DNA of 64,000 nt from Methylocaldum marinum (GTDB lineage Bacteria; Pseudomonadota; Gammaproteobacteria; Methylococcales; Methylococcaceae), in assembly GCF_003584645.1 (NCBI RefSeq), contig NZ_AP017928.1, positions 3,696,395 through 3,760,394 on the forward strand, in the 5' to 3' direction. The translations under genes were made by a program, and so were the position numbers. Positions 26,589-37,050 of the stretch are shown piece after piece. The notes under the pieces were generated by a model, which made no database searches, was not told where the DNA came from, and was given only the letters and a program-made list of their open reading frames with translations. Position 1 is the stretch's first letter. Every line of letters begins with the position of its first letter.

Positions 26589-27602
26589 CTAAGACCGAAT
26601 CGCCCTTTCCCGCGAGACATCCGCCCTCTCCATGATGACCTCGGCACCTGTGTTGCGGGGACTGGCCAACAAGAACCGCAGGCCGGCCGCGCCGGCGAAT
26701 TGTCGCCGCGCCGAGCTTATCAAGGTTTCCGCACGAGAAGCATCCTCAACCAAACAAAAACCGGTCGGCCCCCAAGAACTCTGACCGATACCGAAAGCGC
26801 CCCGCGTTTCAAGATAAGCCAAAGCCTCGGCGACATCGGCACTGGTGAAGCGTCCACCCTGAGCGGGGGCGAAATAATCGCCGACCGAGCGCTGCAACTC
26901 CGCGATCGCATCGCCGAAGCTTCGAATATCGCCCTCCACCAATGCCGGCAAGGCTTTCATCACCAGCAAATGGCATAGATGAGCGGCCTCCGCAGCGGGA
27001 AAAACCGGCAGGGACCGAAAAGCATCGATCTCTTCCTTTCCGTGCAAACCCAGATCCCGCTCGTCGAAAACCAGAATGAAACGCCACTCGACCGGAAACT
27101 CCAGGCGCGCGATGACTGGCGGATTCACCGAGTTTTCGCCCCGTCCTCCGTCGACCACCAGGCCGCCCTGCTCGAATACCGCGATGCCGATACCCGAGCG
27201 CGCTCCCCGCTCCACGATCGGAGCGAGATCGCGTATCGAGAGATCAAGGCCGTAGAGGCGCGACAAGGCCATGCCTACTGCCAGTTCGAGCTGTGTACCG
27301 GAGCCGAGTCCGACATGCCCCGGTATGGCTTCCCGGACATGAATCTCGACCCCGAAATCCCGCCCCAGGGCGGACACGAACTTGTTGACGGCGGCAACGG
27401 CTCTATCCGCTCCGGGTCCGTGCGCAACCAGCCGATCAGACGGCATTACCCACAGCCGGGTCGCGATTTCATTGACGCCGACACCGATACTGCCGAAACG
27501 CCGCCCCAAGGAACCGCCCAGATCGAGAAAGCCCATATGCAGACGTGCGGGAGCAACGACGTGGACACGAAACTTATGGTGTCTTGAGGAGTTGACTGAC
27601 AT
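26589..27602 (-). CDS. mptG: Beta-ribofuranosylaminobenzene 5'-phosphate synthase
   Basis: A 337-residue GHMP-fold enzyme that couples 4-aminobenzoate with PRPP, releasing CO2 and pyrophosphate; this is the first committed step to the arylamine half of H4MPT. Key parts are APARLHMGFLDLGGSLGR, PGHVGLGSGTQLELAVGMAL (Gly-rich loop), ERGARSGIGIAVFEQGGLVVDGGR and GIGQSSWGPTGFCLV. The start is at 27602. It is divergent from fhcB with about 240 bases between. The 4-aminobenzoate could come from the pabB at 17.4-18.8 kb. Confidence 0.94.
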   Translation of the reverse strand: MSVNSSRHHKFRVHVVAPARLHMGFLDLGGSLGRRFGSIGVGVNEIATRLWVMPSDRLVAHGPGADRAVAAVNKFVSALGRDFGVEIHVREAIPGHVGLGSGTQLELAVGMALSRLYGLDLSIRDLAPIVERGARSGIGIAVFEQGGLVVDGGRGENSVNPPVIARLEFPVEWRFILVFDERDLGLHGKEEIDAFRSLPVFPAAEAAHLCHLLVMKALPALVEGDIRSFGDAIAELQRSVGDYFAPAQGGRFTSADVAEALAYLETRGAFGIGQSSWGPTGFCLVEDASRAETLISSARRQFAGAAGLRFLLASPRNTGAEVIMERADVSRERAIRS

Positions 27603-27844
27603 TGGCTAAAACGACTTCCGGAGAGCCACGGAAAATTCCGCTCAAGAAGTAACTCGAAAGCGACATGCTATTGCATGGTCTCCGCTTTGTCGACCGCAAG
27701 CCCCGTTTAAACCGACCTCCGCCACCAGTGCCCATGTTGAAAAATCGTGCCGAAGCTCCTATGCTGCGTCGAACGCCTTCTTGACTATAGGCTTCCGGCC
27801 TTCGCGCCATTCGTTCCATTACCAATCATGATTAAGGGAAGGGC

Positions 27845-29128
27845 ATGACCGAAAGCACCCAAACCCGCGTTTTCGAAAACGTTCCCAGTCCATTTTGCGG
27901 CATTGCCTCGGACGACTTGAAAATCGAGGTCGACGGCCAGCAGGTCAGAATCCTCGAAAACGGTGACGCCGTGACGACTCCCGGCTTCGAGCAGGCGGTC
28001 GGCGACACGGTTCCGCGCATCGCCGGAGAACCGGCGACGCTGGATCAGGCGACCGCACGCGCCGCGGAGATCTTGAAAAGCGCACGCCTTCCGGTATTCA
28101 GCGGCTTCGGCACCGATGTCCACGAAACCCGAGCGGCCCTGTCCCTGATCGACCGTTGCCGCGGTGTCTTCGATCAAATGCGTGCCGAGGGCGGTCTACG
28201 CAACCTTCTGGTGTTGGCCGATTCAGGCTGGATGGCGACCACCCTGGGCGAACTCAAGAACCGGGTGGACGTGCTGGTTTCGTTCGGTACCGATATCGAA
28301 CTCAATTTTCCGCGCTTTTTCGAACGCTTTGTCTGGAACCGGGAAACCCTATTCGAGGGCGGTACCGCCAAGCGCGAAATCATTTTTATCGGCCGCGCGC
28401 CGGCCGGTCAGGCAGCCACCGCTCCCGACGGCCGCCAGCCGAAAGTCATTCCTTGCGCCCCCGAGCACCTGCCGGACGTGGCCGCGACGCTTTCGGCCCT
28501 GGCCAAGGGCGCACAACTCCAGGCCGAGCAGATCGCCGGCATTCCCGTGACGGAACTCCGGTCGCTTGTGGATCGCTTGCGTCAGGCGAAATATAGCGTC
28601 GTGACCTGGGCCGCGGGACAGCTTACATTTCCGAACGCCGATCTGACTGTACAGCAACTGTGCCAAATGGTGGCAACGCTCAACAAGGAGACCCGCGTAG
28701 CGGCGCTGCCCTTGGGCGGCCAGGACGGCGATCGAACTGCCAGTCAGGTGTGCGCCTGGATCAGCGGCTATCCGACGCGCGTCAGCTACGCGCGCGGCTA
28801 TCCCGAATACGATCCGTATCACAATGGTACGGCACGACTCCTGGCAAGCGGCGAAGCCGACGCCCTGTTCTGGGTATCGAGCCTGAGCCCGACGCCACCT
28901 CCTGCGAGCAGCGTGCCCACGGTGGTCATCGGCCGCTCCGGAATGCGTTTCGAATCCGAACCCGAGGTATTCATTCCGGTGGGCGTGCCCGGCATCGACT
29001 TTGCCGGCCACATGTTCCGTTGCGACAATGTCGTTGCCATGCCGCTTTACCAACTCCGCGAATCCGGGCTATTCAAAGCATCCGACGTGCTGCGGGCGAT
29101 TGAGCAGGCGCTCGCCTCGAACGCGTAG
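27845..29128 (+). CDS. fhcB: Formyltransferase/hydrolase complex subunit B
   Basis: A 427-residue homologue of formylmethanofuran dehydrogenase subunit B. In aerobic methylotrophs it acts as a structural part of the Fhc formyl-hydrolase complex and does not carry out redox chemistry. Family features include NVPSPFCGIASDDL, ARAAEILKSARLPVFSGFG, TTLGELKNRVDVLVSFGTD, and the C-terminal FEVFIPVGVPGID-type strand. ATG 27845 follows AAGGGAAGG. It is first in the order fhcB-fhcA-(Uma2)-fhcD-fhcC, separated from fhcA by 430 bases. Confidence 0.92.
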   Translation: MTESTQTRVFENVPSPFCGIASDDLKIEVDGQQVRILENGDAVTTPGFEQAVGDTVPRIAGEPATLDQATARAAEILKSARLPVFSGFGTDVHETRAALSLIDRCRGVFDQMRAEGGLRNLLVLADSGWMATTLGELKNRVDVLVSFGTDIELNFPRFFERFVWNRETLFEGGTAKREIIFIGRAPAGQAATAPDGRQPKVIPCAPEHLPDVAATLSALAKGAQLQAEQIAGIPVTELRSLVDRLRQAKYSVVTWAAGQLTFPNADLTVQQLCQMVATLNKETRVAALPLGGQDGDRTASQVCAWISGYPTRVSYARGYPEYDPYHNGTARLLASGEADALFWVSSLSPTPPPASSVPTVVIGRSGMRFESEPEVFIPVGVPGIDFAGHMFRCDNVVAMPLYQLRESGLFKASDVLRAIEQALASNA

Positions 29129-29561
29129 CACCGGCATCCAAAGCTGCCACCTCCGTTTCCGGTTTGTCCCGAGGGGTTCGGGCGCAGACCGGAAACGGGG
29201 GGTTAGGAAACCTGCCGGCAAACACAGATCAGGAACCGTTCCGTATGCTCCGCCCGACATCGAGGCAACTAAACTGTCCCGTCCGGGTCGATATTGGCGA
29301 GTTGAAAAGTTAAAAGGGGTTGCATATTCTTCGTCAGAATGTCTTCATAAAGACCATTTACATCCGTTCGATGCCAGTACCGCCTTTTCATCCCACCCTT
29401 CGATCTCCGGCGTCGTTGCAGAACGACCGCGGCGGCCAAACCGATCCGCTGAGATTGTATTTGACGGCGACCCCGAGGCGTGACTGCCCGGACCGGGCCG
29501 GATTTCGGATTTAGACCAGCGGTATCACCTTGCGGTAACGATCCACAGGAGAGCTAGTTTC
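29129..29561. other. Long fhcB-fhcA spacer with hairpin
   Basis: A 433-base gap where a tightly packed operon would be expected. It contains an 11-bp perfect stem (29153-29163 paired with 29188-29198) just after fhcB, without a clear T-run. No gene is supported in the rest, so fhcA may have its own promoter. Confidence 0.5.
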
Positions 29562-31232
29562 ATGCTGATTAAACTCACGGGCGGCACTGTCTACGATCCC
29601 GCGCACAATGTCGATGGCCGAGTGCAGGACATATACATCCGCGACGGCCGGATCGTAGCCGACTCCGACGTTCAAGGCACGGCGCCCGACCAGGAATACG
29701 ATTGCCGCGGCAAGGTGATCATGGCCGGAGCCATCGACATGCACACGCATATCGGCGGCGGCAAGGTAACGATCGCCCGCAACCTCCTGCCGGAGGACCA
29801 CCGCGCCGATCCGTCACCCCGTTCGGAACTGAAGCGCGCGGGTTGCGGACACGCCGCCCCTTCCACCCTGACCACCGGCTATCGTTACGCCGAAATGGGC
29901 TATACCACGGGCTTCGAACCGGCGGTGCTCCCCATCAATGCGCGCCAGGCCCATATGGAAATGGCCGACGTCCCGCTCATGGACGTGGGCGGCTACGCCA
30001 TGCTCGGCAGCGATGACTTCTTTTTGCGTCTTCTGTCATCCGGTGCCGACCAGAAGATCATCAACGATTATGTAGCCTGGACTCTGCATTCCAGCCAGTG
30101 CATCGGCATTAAAGTGGTCAATCCCGGCGGGATCAGCGCGTTCAAATTCAACCAGCGCAAGCTGGATCTGGACGACCGGCACAGCTATTACGGCGTCACC
30201 CCGCGGCAGGTCCTTCAGAAACTGGCCAGGGCGGTGCATGAACTGGGCGTTCCCCACCCCCTGCACGTACACGGCTGCAACCTGGGAGTACCGGGCAACC
30301 TGGAAACCACGCTGAACACGATCAGCGGCATCGAAGGCCTGCCGATGCACCTGACCCACATCCAGTTCCACAGCTACGGCACCGAGGGCGACCGCAAGTT
30401 TTCCTCGGGCGCGGCGCAAATTGCCGAAGCAATCAACAAAAACCGCAATATTACGGTGGACGTGGGCCAAATTCTGTTCGGCCAGACCGTCACGGCCTCG
30501 GGCGACTCCATGCGCCAGTTCGCCAATGCCCACCATGCCCACCCGAACAAATGGGTGTGCATGGACATCGAGTGCGATGCCGGCTGCGGCGTTGTACCGT
30601 TCAAGTACAGGGACCAGAATTTCGTCAACGCGCTGCAATGGTGTATCGGCCTCGAAACCTTCCTGCTGGTGGACGATCCCTGGCGTATTTTCCTCACCAC
30701 CGACCACCCCAACGGCGCGCCGTTCACCACTTATCCCCATTTGATCCGACTGCTGATGGACAAGAGCTTCCGTAACGACATGCTCTCGACCATCAACGCC
30801 GATGCCGCCGCGCTGAGCACGCTCGGCTCCATCGACCGCGAGTACAGCTTGTACGAGATCGCGATCATGACCCGAGCCGGCGCCGCCAAGCTCCTGGGCC
30901 TCAGCGATCGCGGCCATTTGGGCACCGGCGCCGCCGGGGATATTACCGTTTATAACGAGCAAGACGACAAGGAGGCGATGTTTACCAAACCGGCCTATGT
31001 ATTCAAGGACGGCGAACTGGTCGTGCGCAACGGCGAAGTCGTGAAAGTCGTCTGGGGAAACGTGCACACGGTCAAGCCGGAATTCGACCGCGCCGGCATC
31101 GAAGGCAAGCTGCGGGATTATTTCGACCGTTACCACACCATGAAGTTGGACAATTTCATCATTCGCGACTGGGAAATCGAAGGCGACGGACGCAGCAAAA
31201 TACTCGTCCACCCGTGCCAGGGAAATGCTTAA
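29562..31232 (+). CDS. fhcA: Formyltransferase/hydrolase complex subunit A
   Basis: A 556-residue amidohydrolase-fold subunit. It hydrolyses formyl-methylofuran to formate and free cofactor. The metal-binding pair is HTH at residues 61-63 in AGAIDMHTHIGGG, and further conserved His residues occur in HPLHVHGCNLG and THIQFHSYG. TTDHPNGAPFTTYPHLIR is a family hallmark. ATG 29562 follows AGGAGAG. Length is normal. Confidence 0.95.
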   Translation: MLIKLTGGTVYDPAHNVDGRVQDIYIRDGRIVADSDVQGTAPDQEYDCRGKVIMAGAIDMHTHIGGGKVTIARNLLPEDHRADPSPRSELKRAGCGHAAPSTLTTGYRYAEMGYTTGFEPAVLPINARQAHMEMADVPLMDVGGYAMLGSDDFFLRLLSSGADQKIINDYVAWTLHSSQCIGIKVVNPGGISAFKFNQRKLDLDDRHSYYGVTPRQVLQKLARAVHELGVPHPLHVHGCNLGVPGNLETTLNTISGIEGLPMHLTHIQFHSYGTEGDRKFSSGAAQIAEAINKNRNITVDVGQILFGQTVTASGDSMRQFANAHHAHPNKWVCMDIECDAGCGVVPFKYRDQNFVNALQWCIGLETFLLVDDPWRIFLTTDHPNGAPFTTYPHLIRLLMDKSFRNDMLSTINADAAALSTLGSIDREYSLYEIAIMTRAGAAKLLGLSDRGHLGTGAAGDITVYNEQDDKEAMFTKPAYVFKDGELVVRNGEVVKVVWGNVHTVKPEFDRAGIEGKLRDYFDRYHTMKLDNFIIRDWEIEGDGRSKILVHPCQGNA

Positions 31233-31324
31233 TTTCGAGCGTGGATAGGGGAAGCCTTCAAAATGTTACTCGGGGATGCCCGGCGCGCGGTGATTGACTC
31301 GAAGCTCTCGAAGGAGGCACGGCC

Positions 31325-31789
31325 GTGAACTGGCAAGAAGTCTGCAACAACCCGATCCTGCGCGAACTGCCGTTCAAAATCGAGCTCAACGAATGGGGAC
31401 AGGTGGTCATGAGTCCGGCATCCAATCGGCACGGCATCCTGCAGGGCCTTTTGATTCGGACCTTAAGCAAGGCACGTCAGGACGGCCTGGTGTTTCCGGA
31501 AAGTCCGGTCGAAACCGCCAAGGGCGTCAAGGTTCCGGATGTGGTTTGGATATCCGACCAATTTCTCCGCGAACACGGCGAACAAACACCATACCGCAAG
31601 GCACCCGAACTGTGCATCAAAGTTCTTTCTTCATCCAACGCCATGGACGAAATGAAGGAAAAGCGCGAACTCTATTTCGCCCGCGGCGCGCAAGAAGTCT
31701 GGCTATGCAACGAACAGGGCACGCTGACGTTCTACGACTGCGTTGGCCAAATTCTGCCTCTCGCCTGTTTCCAACCGTTAACGGCATAG
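31325..31789 (+). CDS. Uma2-family (DUF820) putative endonuclease
   Basis: A 154-residue PD-(D/E)XK-fold protein. Landmarks are VMSPASNRHG near the start, GVKVPDVVWIS (nuclease Asp), APELCIKVLSSSN (where relatives have an acidic residue before the Lys strand) and FARGAQEVWLCNE. The function of the family is unproven; members spread as single genes and are frequent in mobile contexts. It begins with GTG at 31325 after a strong GGAGG, lies 92 bases after fhcA and 45 before fhcD, and so interrupts the Fhc genes. Confidence 0.85.
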   Translation: MNWQEVCNNPILRELPFKIELNEWGQVVMSPASNRHGILQGLLIRTLSKARQDGLVFPESPVETAKGVKVPDVVWISDQFLREHGEQTPYRKAPELCIKVLSSSNAMDEMKEKRELYFARGAQEVWLCNEQGTLTFYDCVGQILPLACFQPLTA

Positions 31790-31834
31790 AAACGGATTTC
31801 CTACACTAAAAACGAACGAGCCTCGAGGAGCTAA

Positions 31835-32731
31835 ATGAACATCAACGGCGTCCAGATCGATGCGACTTTCGCCGAAGCCTTTCCGATGAGAGCCACACGG
31901 GTCATCATCACCGCTCAAAATCTGAAATGGGCCTATCATGCGGCCCAGGCCATGACGGGCTTCGCCACCTCTGTAATTGCCTGCGGTTGCGAAGCGGGTA
32001 TCGAGCGCGAACTCGAGCCGAGCGAGACACCGGACGGACGGCCGGGTATCGCCGCGCTGATTTTCGCCATGGGCGGCAAAACCCTGGCCAAGCAGGTGGA
32101 AACCCGCGCCGGCCAGTGCGTGCTGACATCGCCCACCTCGGCGTTGTTCGCCGGCATCCGCGAAGGCGACAAAATCCCGCTGGGCAAGAACCTCCGCTTT
32201 TTCGGCGACGGATTCCAGATCGCCAAGCGTATCGGCGGCAAACGGTACTGGCGCGTCCCGGTCATGGACGGCGAGTTTCTCTGCGAAGACACCACCTGCA
32301 CCGTTAAAGCCGTAGGCGGCGGCAACTTCCTGATCCTGGCGGAAAGCCAGCCGCAGGCCTTGGCCGCGTGCGAGGCCGCCATCGATGCCATGAAAAAAAT
32401 CCCCAACGTCATCATGCCCTTTCCCGGCGGCGTCGTCCGATCCGGTTCGAAAGTCGGTTCGAAATACAAGGCCTTGTCGGCCTCGACCAACGACGCCTTC
32501 TGCCCCACGCTCAAGGGACAAACCAAGACGGATTTGAGCCCGGAAATCGAATCGGTCATGGAAATCGTTATCGACGGACTGACCGACGAAGACATCAAGA
32601 AGGCCATGCGGGTCGGCATCGAAGCGGCCTGCGGCCTTGGCGCGGAAAACGGCATCCGCCGCATCAGCGCGGGCAATTACGGCGGCAAATTGGGTCCTTT
32701 CCTCTTTCATCTCCAGGAGATCATGGCATGA
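31835..32731 (+). CDS. fhcD: Formylmethanofuran:H4MPT formyltransferase
   Basis: A 298-residue subunit (Ftr homologue) that moves the formyl group between H4MPT and methylofuran inside the Fhc complex. Blocks include INGVQIDATFAEAFPMRATR, FATSVIACGCEAGIE, ADDTTC-like CEDTTCTVKAVGGGNF and FCPTLKGQTKTDLSPEIESV. It overlaps fhcC by four bases (ATGA). ATG 31835 follows CGAGGAG. Confidence 0.96.
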   Translation: MNINGVQIDATFAEAFPMRATRVIITAQNLKWAYHAAQAMTGFATSVIACGCEAGIERELEPSETPDGRPGIAALIFAMGGKTLAKQVETRAGQCVLTSPTSALFAGIREGDKIPLGKNLRFFGDGFQIAKRIGGKRYWRVPVMDGEFLCEDTTCTVKAVGGGNFLILAESQPQALAACEAAIDAMKKIPNVIMPFPGGVVRSGSKVGSKYKALSASTNDAFCPTLKGQTKTDLSPEIESVMEIVIDGLTDEDIKKAMRVGIEAACGLGAENGIRRISAGNYGGKLGPFLFHLQEIMA

Positions 32732-33540
32732 CGGCGCTTACCTTCACCCTGAAGGCCGAACTCAAACAGCGAGTCGACGTATCCCCTTTGATACCGGATC
32801 GACTCGCCGACAGAGCTTCCGACGAAATCGGCGCCGAGTTGCTGCAATACGGAAATCGGCAAGTCCGTGCCGACGAACTGTTTTCCATCGAAGGACAAGG
32901 TTCCGACCGCCTGGTCTTTCGCGGCAACGGCAAGCTCGACTATGTCGGCAGGGGCATGAGCCGAGGCGAAATCCTCATCGAAGGCGATGCCGGCAGTTAT
33001 CTGGGCATGCAACTCAGGGGCGGACGCATCGAGGTGAGCGGCAGCGTCGACGCCTATGCCGCCTGCGAGATGAAAAACGGCGAAATCCTGATCCGCGGCA
33101 ACGCCGGGGATTTTGTCGGCGCCTGCCTGCCCGGCAACAAGAAAGGCATGGCCGGCGGTGTGGTCATCATCAAGGGCAATGCCGGAGACCGGGTCGGCGA
33201 CCATCTGCGGCGAGGCGCCATTCTGATCGAGGGCGACGCCGGAAGCTACCTGGGCTCCCGCATGACGGCGGGAACCATTGCCGTCCTCGGCAAAGTCGGC
33301 GACCACCTCGGCTATGCGATGAACCGGGGCACCGTGCTACTCGCCCAGATGCCCGGCTTCGTTCCGTCCACTTTCAACGATTGCGGCACCCACACGCTCG
33401 GTTTCATACCGCTGCTTCTGAAAGGTTTTGAAGGTTTGGATACCCGCTTCTCCGAGATGTCCGACACCCTCAAGCGGGTGCGGCGCTATGCCGGAGACAT
33501 GTGCGGACTGGGCAAGGGCGAAATTCTGGTAGCTGTTTGA
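32728..33540 (+). CDS. fhcC: Formyltransferase/hydrolase complex subunit C
   Basis: A 270-residue beta-helix protein (GltB-C-like repeat fold) that scaffolds the complex. Repeated turns read GEILIEGDAGSYLGMQL, GEILIRGNAGDFVGACL, GVVIIKGNAGDRVGDHL and GAILIEGDAGSYLGSRM, about 19 residues each. The C-terminus VRRYAGDMCGLGKGEILV is family-like. Translation is coupled to fhcD through ATGA. Confidence 0.95.
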   Translation: MTALTFTLKAELKQRVDVSPLIPDRLADRASDEIGAELLQYGNRQVRADELFSIEGQGSDRLVFRGNGKLDYVGRGMSRGEILIEGDAGSYLGMQLRGGRIEVSGSVDAYAACEMKNGEILIRGNAGDFVGACLPGNKKGMAGGVVIIKGNAGDRVGDHLRRGAILIEGDAGSYLGSRMTAGTIAVLGKVGDHLGYAMNRGTVLLAQMPGFVPSTFNDCGTHTLGFIPLLLKGFEGLDTRFSEMSDTLKRVRRYAGDMCGLGKGEILVAV

Positions 33541-33618
33541 GAGCGCGTTTCATTGCGCGCGAGCGGCGAATCGACTCCGCTCCGGCAAGTTTGCTTCCGA
33601 ACGGAAAAAGCCGGGCGG

Positions 33619-33648
33619 TTGACTCCTTTTGCTTTACACGGTTATCAT
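33619..33648 (+). promoter_or_regulatory. Predicted sigma-70 promoter for rplU-rpmA
   Basis: TTGACT at 33619-33624 and TATCAT at 33643-33648 with an 18-base spacer, 40 bases upstream of the rplU start. The match is good by eye only. Confidence 0.6.
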
Positions 33649-33688
33649 TTCGCGTTTAAAAGAATTTTATGCGTTGGAGCCAAAAAAG

Positions 33689-34000
33689 ATGTACGCGGTT
33701 ATACAGACAGGCGGCAAGCAATATCGGGTGAAACAGGGCGACGTGGTCAAGGTCGAAACCCTGAATGCCGACGCCGGGCAGCAGATCGAATTCGACAAGG
33801 TATTGATGGTTCAGACGGATTCCGGCCTAAAGGTAGGCAAACCCTTCGTTGATGGCGGCAAAGTAACCGCGACCATCAAGGCCCACGGCCGTCATCCCAA
33901 AGTCAAAATCGTCAAGTTCCGTCGGCGTAAACATTACATGAAGCAGGCGGGTCACCGGCAGAATTACACGGAAATTCAGATCACCGACATTTCTGCCTAA
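33689..34000 (+). CDS. rplU: 50S ribosomal protein L21
   Basis: A 103-residue large-subunit protein that binds 23S rRNA. It begins [18 protein letters not shown] and has [18 protein letters not shown] and [11 protein letters not shown], all standard. The ATG at 33689 is preceded by GGAG. It is co-transcribed with rpmA 21 bases downstream. Confidence 0.98.
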   Translation: MYAVIQTGGKQYRVKQGDVVKVETLNADAGQQIEFDKVLMVQTDSGLKVGKPFVDGGKVTATIKAHGRHPKVKIVKFRRRKHYMKQAGHRQNYTEIQITDISA

Positions 34001-34021
34001 TCGAATTAGCGAGGAATCACG

Positions 34022-34285
34022 ATGGCGCACAAGAAAGCAGGCGGCAGTTCACGCAATGGCCGCGATTCAGAATCCAAACGACTGGGCGTAAAACGCTTCG
34101 GGGGTCAGTTCGTACAAGCCGGCAGCATCATCGTCCGGCAGCGCGGCACCAAGTTCCACCCCGGCGAAAACGTAGGCTGCGGGAGAGACTACACGCTGTT
34201 CGCGCTGACCGACGGACACGTCCAATTCAAGGTGAAAGGCCCGTTCAAGCGCAAATACGTCAATATCGTTCAAAGCGAAGCCTAA
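34022..34285 (+). CDS. rpmA: 50S ribosomal protein L27
   Basis: An 87-residue protein near the peptidyl-transferase centre. It begins [20 protein letters not shown] with the usual short N-terminal extension, then [20 protein letters not shown]. It follows rplU by 21 bases with an AGCGAGG ribosome site, and precedes a terminator. Confidence 0.98.
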   Translation: MAHKKAGGSSRNGRDSESKRLGVKRFGGQFVQAGSIIVRQRGTKFHPGENVGCGRDYTLFALTDGHVQFKVKGPFKRKYVNIVQSEA

Positions 34286-34327
34286 GGATCGAAGCGGCAT
34301 CATGAGCCGCTCTTAATTATCAGGAAG

Positions 34328-36506
<2,179 letters not shown>

Positions 36507-36544
36507 GAGGCAGGCGACGCCCGCCTCGCCTTTCCGCGAAAGGT

Positions 36545-36823
36545 TCAGGCGGATGCCCTGAGAGCCAGCGCTTTGACTCGGGCGTTGAGACGGCTCTTGC
36601 TGCGAGCAGCCTTGTTCTTGTGGATCAGGCCCTTGTTGACCGAAGAGTCGATGATGGGCACCGCGGCGCGGTATGCGGCCTGCGCCTGCTCCAAGTCGCC
36701 GGATTCCACCGCCAGAACGACCTTCTTGATGAAGGTCCGCAACCGGCTGCGTTGAGCCGCATTGTGGACGCGGTGTTTTTCCGATTGTTTGGCGCGTTTT
36801 TTTGCTGAAGCAATATTAGCCAA
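36545..36823 (-). CDS. rpsT: 30S ribosomal protein S20
   Basis: A 92-residue basic small-subunit protein. It begins [20 protein letters not shown] and ends [17 protein letters not shown], as in other S20 proteins. It is convergent with proB and divergent from murJ, an arrangement common in gammaproteobacteria. Confidence 0.97.
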   Translation of the reverse strand: MANIASAKKRAKQSEKHRVHNAAQRSRLRTFIKKVVLAVESGDLEQAQAAYRAAVPIIDSSVNKGLIHKNKAARSKSRLNARVKALALRASA

Positions 36824-36864
36824 GGTGGAAACCTCTAGTCCTAATGGTTTTAAGCGAATTCGGT

Positions 36865-36893
36865 ATTGTCTTCACAAGTAATTCAAGAGTCAA
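36865..36893 (-). promoter_or_regulatory. Predicted sigma-70 promoter for rpsT
   Basis: On the minus strand, TTGACT (36893-36888) and GACAAT (36870-36865) are separated by 17 bases and lie about 42 bases upstream of the rpsT start. Judged by eye. Confidence 0.55.
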
Positions 36894-37050
36894 TAGCCTA
36901 ATACCGATCACGGCGCTCAACAGCCCGGACATTTTTTCCGGTAGGGCCGGTTGCGGGATGAAAATCAGCGGTATTGCCTCATCCGTGCCTTGGCCGTGTA
37001 AATTCCTTATACTACGGCCTTTTCTTCAACGAAAGCACTGGTCTTAGGCT

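Noticed and set aside
30036..31211. 391-codon minus-strand open frame opposite fhcA
   Set aside because: It is antisense to fhcA and has no recognisable motifs.
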